A DNA stretch of 46,303 bases from Paraglaciecola polaris LMG 21857. GTDB taxonomy: Bacteria; Pseudomonadota; Gammaproteobacteria; Enterobacterales; Alteromonadaceae. Every line of letters begins with the position of its first letter. Position 1 is the stretch's first letter. The DNA is taken from contig NZ_BAER01000005.1 of assembly GCF_000315055.1 (NCBI RefSeq), forward strand, positions 1 through 46,303, given 5' to 3'. A program made the translations under genes and the position numbers. This document shows positions 45,648 through 46,303 of this stretch, one piece after another. The notes below the pieces were generated by a model that saw only the letters and a list, made by a program, of their open reading frames with translations, was not told where the DNA came from and did no database searches.

Positions 45648-45681
45648 TGTATATTCCTTTTTATTTAGATGAATTTTTGAA

Positions 45682-46303
45682 CTAAAAACTGCCTCTGACG
45701 CCAACTGAAATGCTGCGTCCCGGGCGTGGTGCAATGTCTTTTAGAAATGAGGTGTGTACTCTGGCTTCTGTGTCAGTCAGATTGCTGCCTTTTAAGAAAA
45801 CAGCAATATCCTGATTAGTTACCGGTAGGTCATAAGACACACTTGCATCAACCAGGGTGTAGCCACCGGTCGTTGTTTCGTCTGAAGAAACACGATCTTG
45901 TTCTTGGTAGCGAGTGATATCGAGATGGGCGCTTAAGCGGGCGGCTTCATAGCTAAACTGCGAGCCGAAACGCAGTGGTGGAGTGCGCGGTAAATCGCCG
46001 CCGTCTTTTAAGCGTGCGCGAACATAGTCAGAGAATAAGGTTGCTTTGAACGTGTCGCTGGCTTGCCATGCAATTTGCGCTTCGAAGCCGTGTAATATGA
46101 CGTCGTCAGTTTGAAAAAGATAAACGGGTAACTCATCTGTGTGCTCATCTTCCTCTACGCTGCTTTCTTCATGTTCGTGCTCATGGTCGTGACTACTTTC
46201 GGCGAATAATCCGGTGGATGTTTGGTAGTAGTAATTATCGACTTGGTTGTAGAATGCATTGAGTACAAAACCAATGTCGCCTTGGGTTTTACGCAAGGTT
46301 AAA
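45682..46303 (-). CDS. TonB-dependent receptor, C-terminal part (zinc-type, cut by the window edge)
   Basis: About 206 residues of the barrel of a TonB-dependent receptor, open at the right edge of the window. An extracellular loop carries a His/Glu-rich run (SSHDHEHEHEESSVEEDEH), as in ZnuD-like zinc receptors, and the protein ends in PGRSISVGVRGSF with terminal Phe, the usual outer-membrane insertion signal. DLPRTPPLRFGSQFSY and GGYTLVDASVSYDLP are typical receptor barrel blocks. Its downstream neighbour is the His-rich AztD-like lipoprotein, supporting a zinc uptake operon. The promoter and any Zur site are outside the window. Confidence 0.88.
   Translation of the reverse strand, partial: LTLRKTQGDIGFVLNAFYNQVDNYYYQTSTGLFAESSHDHEHEHEESSVEEDEHTDELPVYLFQTDDVILHGFEAQIAWQASDTFKATLFSDYVRARLKDGGDLPRTPPLRFGSQFSYEAARLSAHLDITRYQEQDRVSSDETTTGGYTLVDASVSYDLPVTNQDIAVFLKGSNLTDTEARVHTSFLKDIAPRPGRSISVGVRGSF

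Overview
The window looks like a chromosomal stretch of a marine gammaproteobacterium of the order Alteromonadales, in the Paraglaciecola/Glaciecola/Alteromonas range. This is an inference from content, not from a search: moderate-to-low GC, several TonB-dependent receptors, a BCCT transporter, a ManD-centred sugar-acid operon under a LacI regulator, a fused oxidoreductase-SelD protein, a PEP-CTERM-like exported protein and a RAYT-type transposase. There are no rRNA, tRNA, CRISPR or phage genes.

Layout. (1) 1-3907: a secreted nucleoside-hydrolase-like protein whose signal peptide is out of frame by one base at a T run, then a BetT-like BCCT transporter and a long non-coding gap. (2) 3908-12521: a TonB receptor, two tandem secreted AbgB-like M20 amidohydrolases and a secreted HExxH metalloprotease, all on the plus strand. 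They look like one nutrient-scavenging locus, interrupted by a strong terminator between the two paralogues. (3) 12626-14858: a LysR regulator divergent from a serine hydroxymethyltransferase. (4) 14969-16279: a RAYT transposase bounded by 15/17-matching inverted repeats; a third copy of the same 17-mer lies at the left edge of the window. (5) 16474-22840: a LacI repressor with an operator palindrome on each side, and the divergent operon manD - Gfo/Idh oxidoreductase - sodium/solute symporter - (terminator) - lipoprotein, probably for uptake and dehydration of a uronate or aldonate. (6) 22846-28238: small and broken genes (MATE fragment, AraC lacking its sensor domain), two Gre/Rnk-fold factors flanking a 26-residue very basic micro-protein, gdhA, a DUF2798-like membrane protein and a secreted alkylsulfatase-like metallo-hydrolase. 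(7) 28927-31196: a PEP-CTERM-like exported protein and an isolated prpD. (8) 31419-35192: a heterodimeric MdlA/MdlB-type ABC exporter preceded by an overlapping small Cys-rich gene. (9) 35545-39729: slyD, then selU and the fused selD, i.e. the selenium route to 2-selenouridine in tRNA. (10) 39822-43955: an overlapping ABC - HlyD - TolC operon in which the ABC protein has lost every recognisable ATPase motif. (11) 44262-46303: a His-rich AztD-like lipoprotein and the C-terminal part of a His-rich TonB receptor, probably zinc acquisition.

The best candidate for something undescribed is the type-I-secretion-like trio with an intact but motif-less ABC subunit (39822-43955). Next are the TonB receptor/tandem amidohydrolase/metalloprotease locus, in which the usual M20D metal-site Cys is replaced by Glu in both paralogues, the RAYT element with inverted ends, the hairpin that hides the selU ribosome-binding site, and the LacI operator left without a gene beside the RAYT element.
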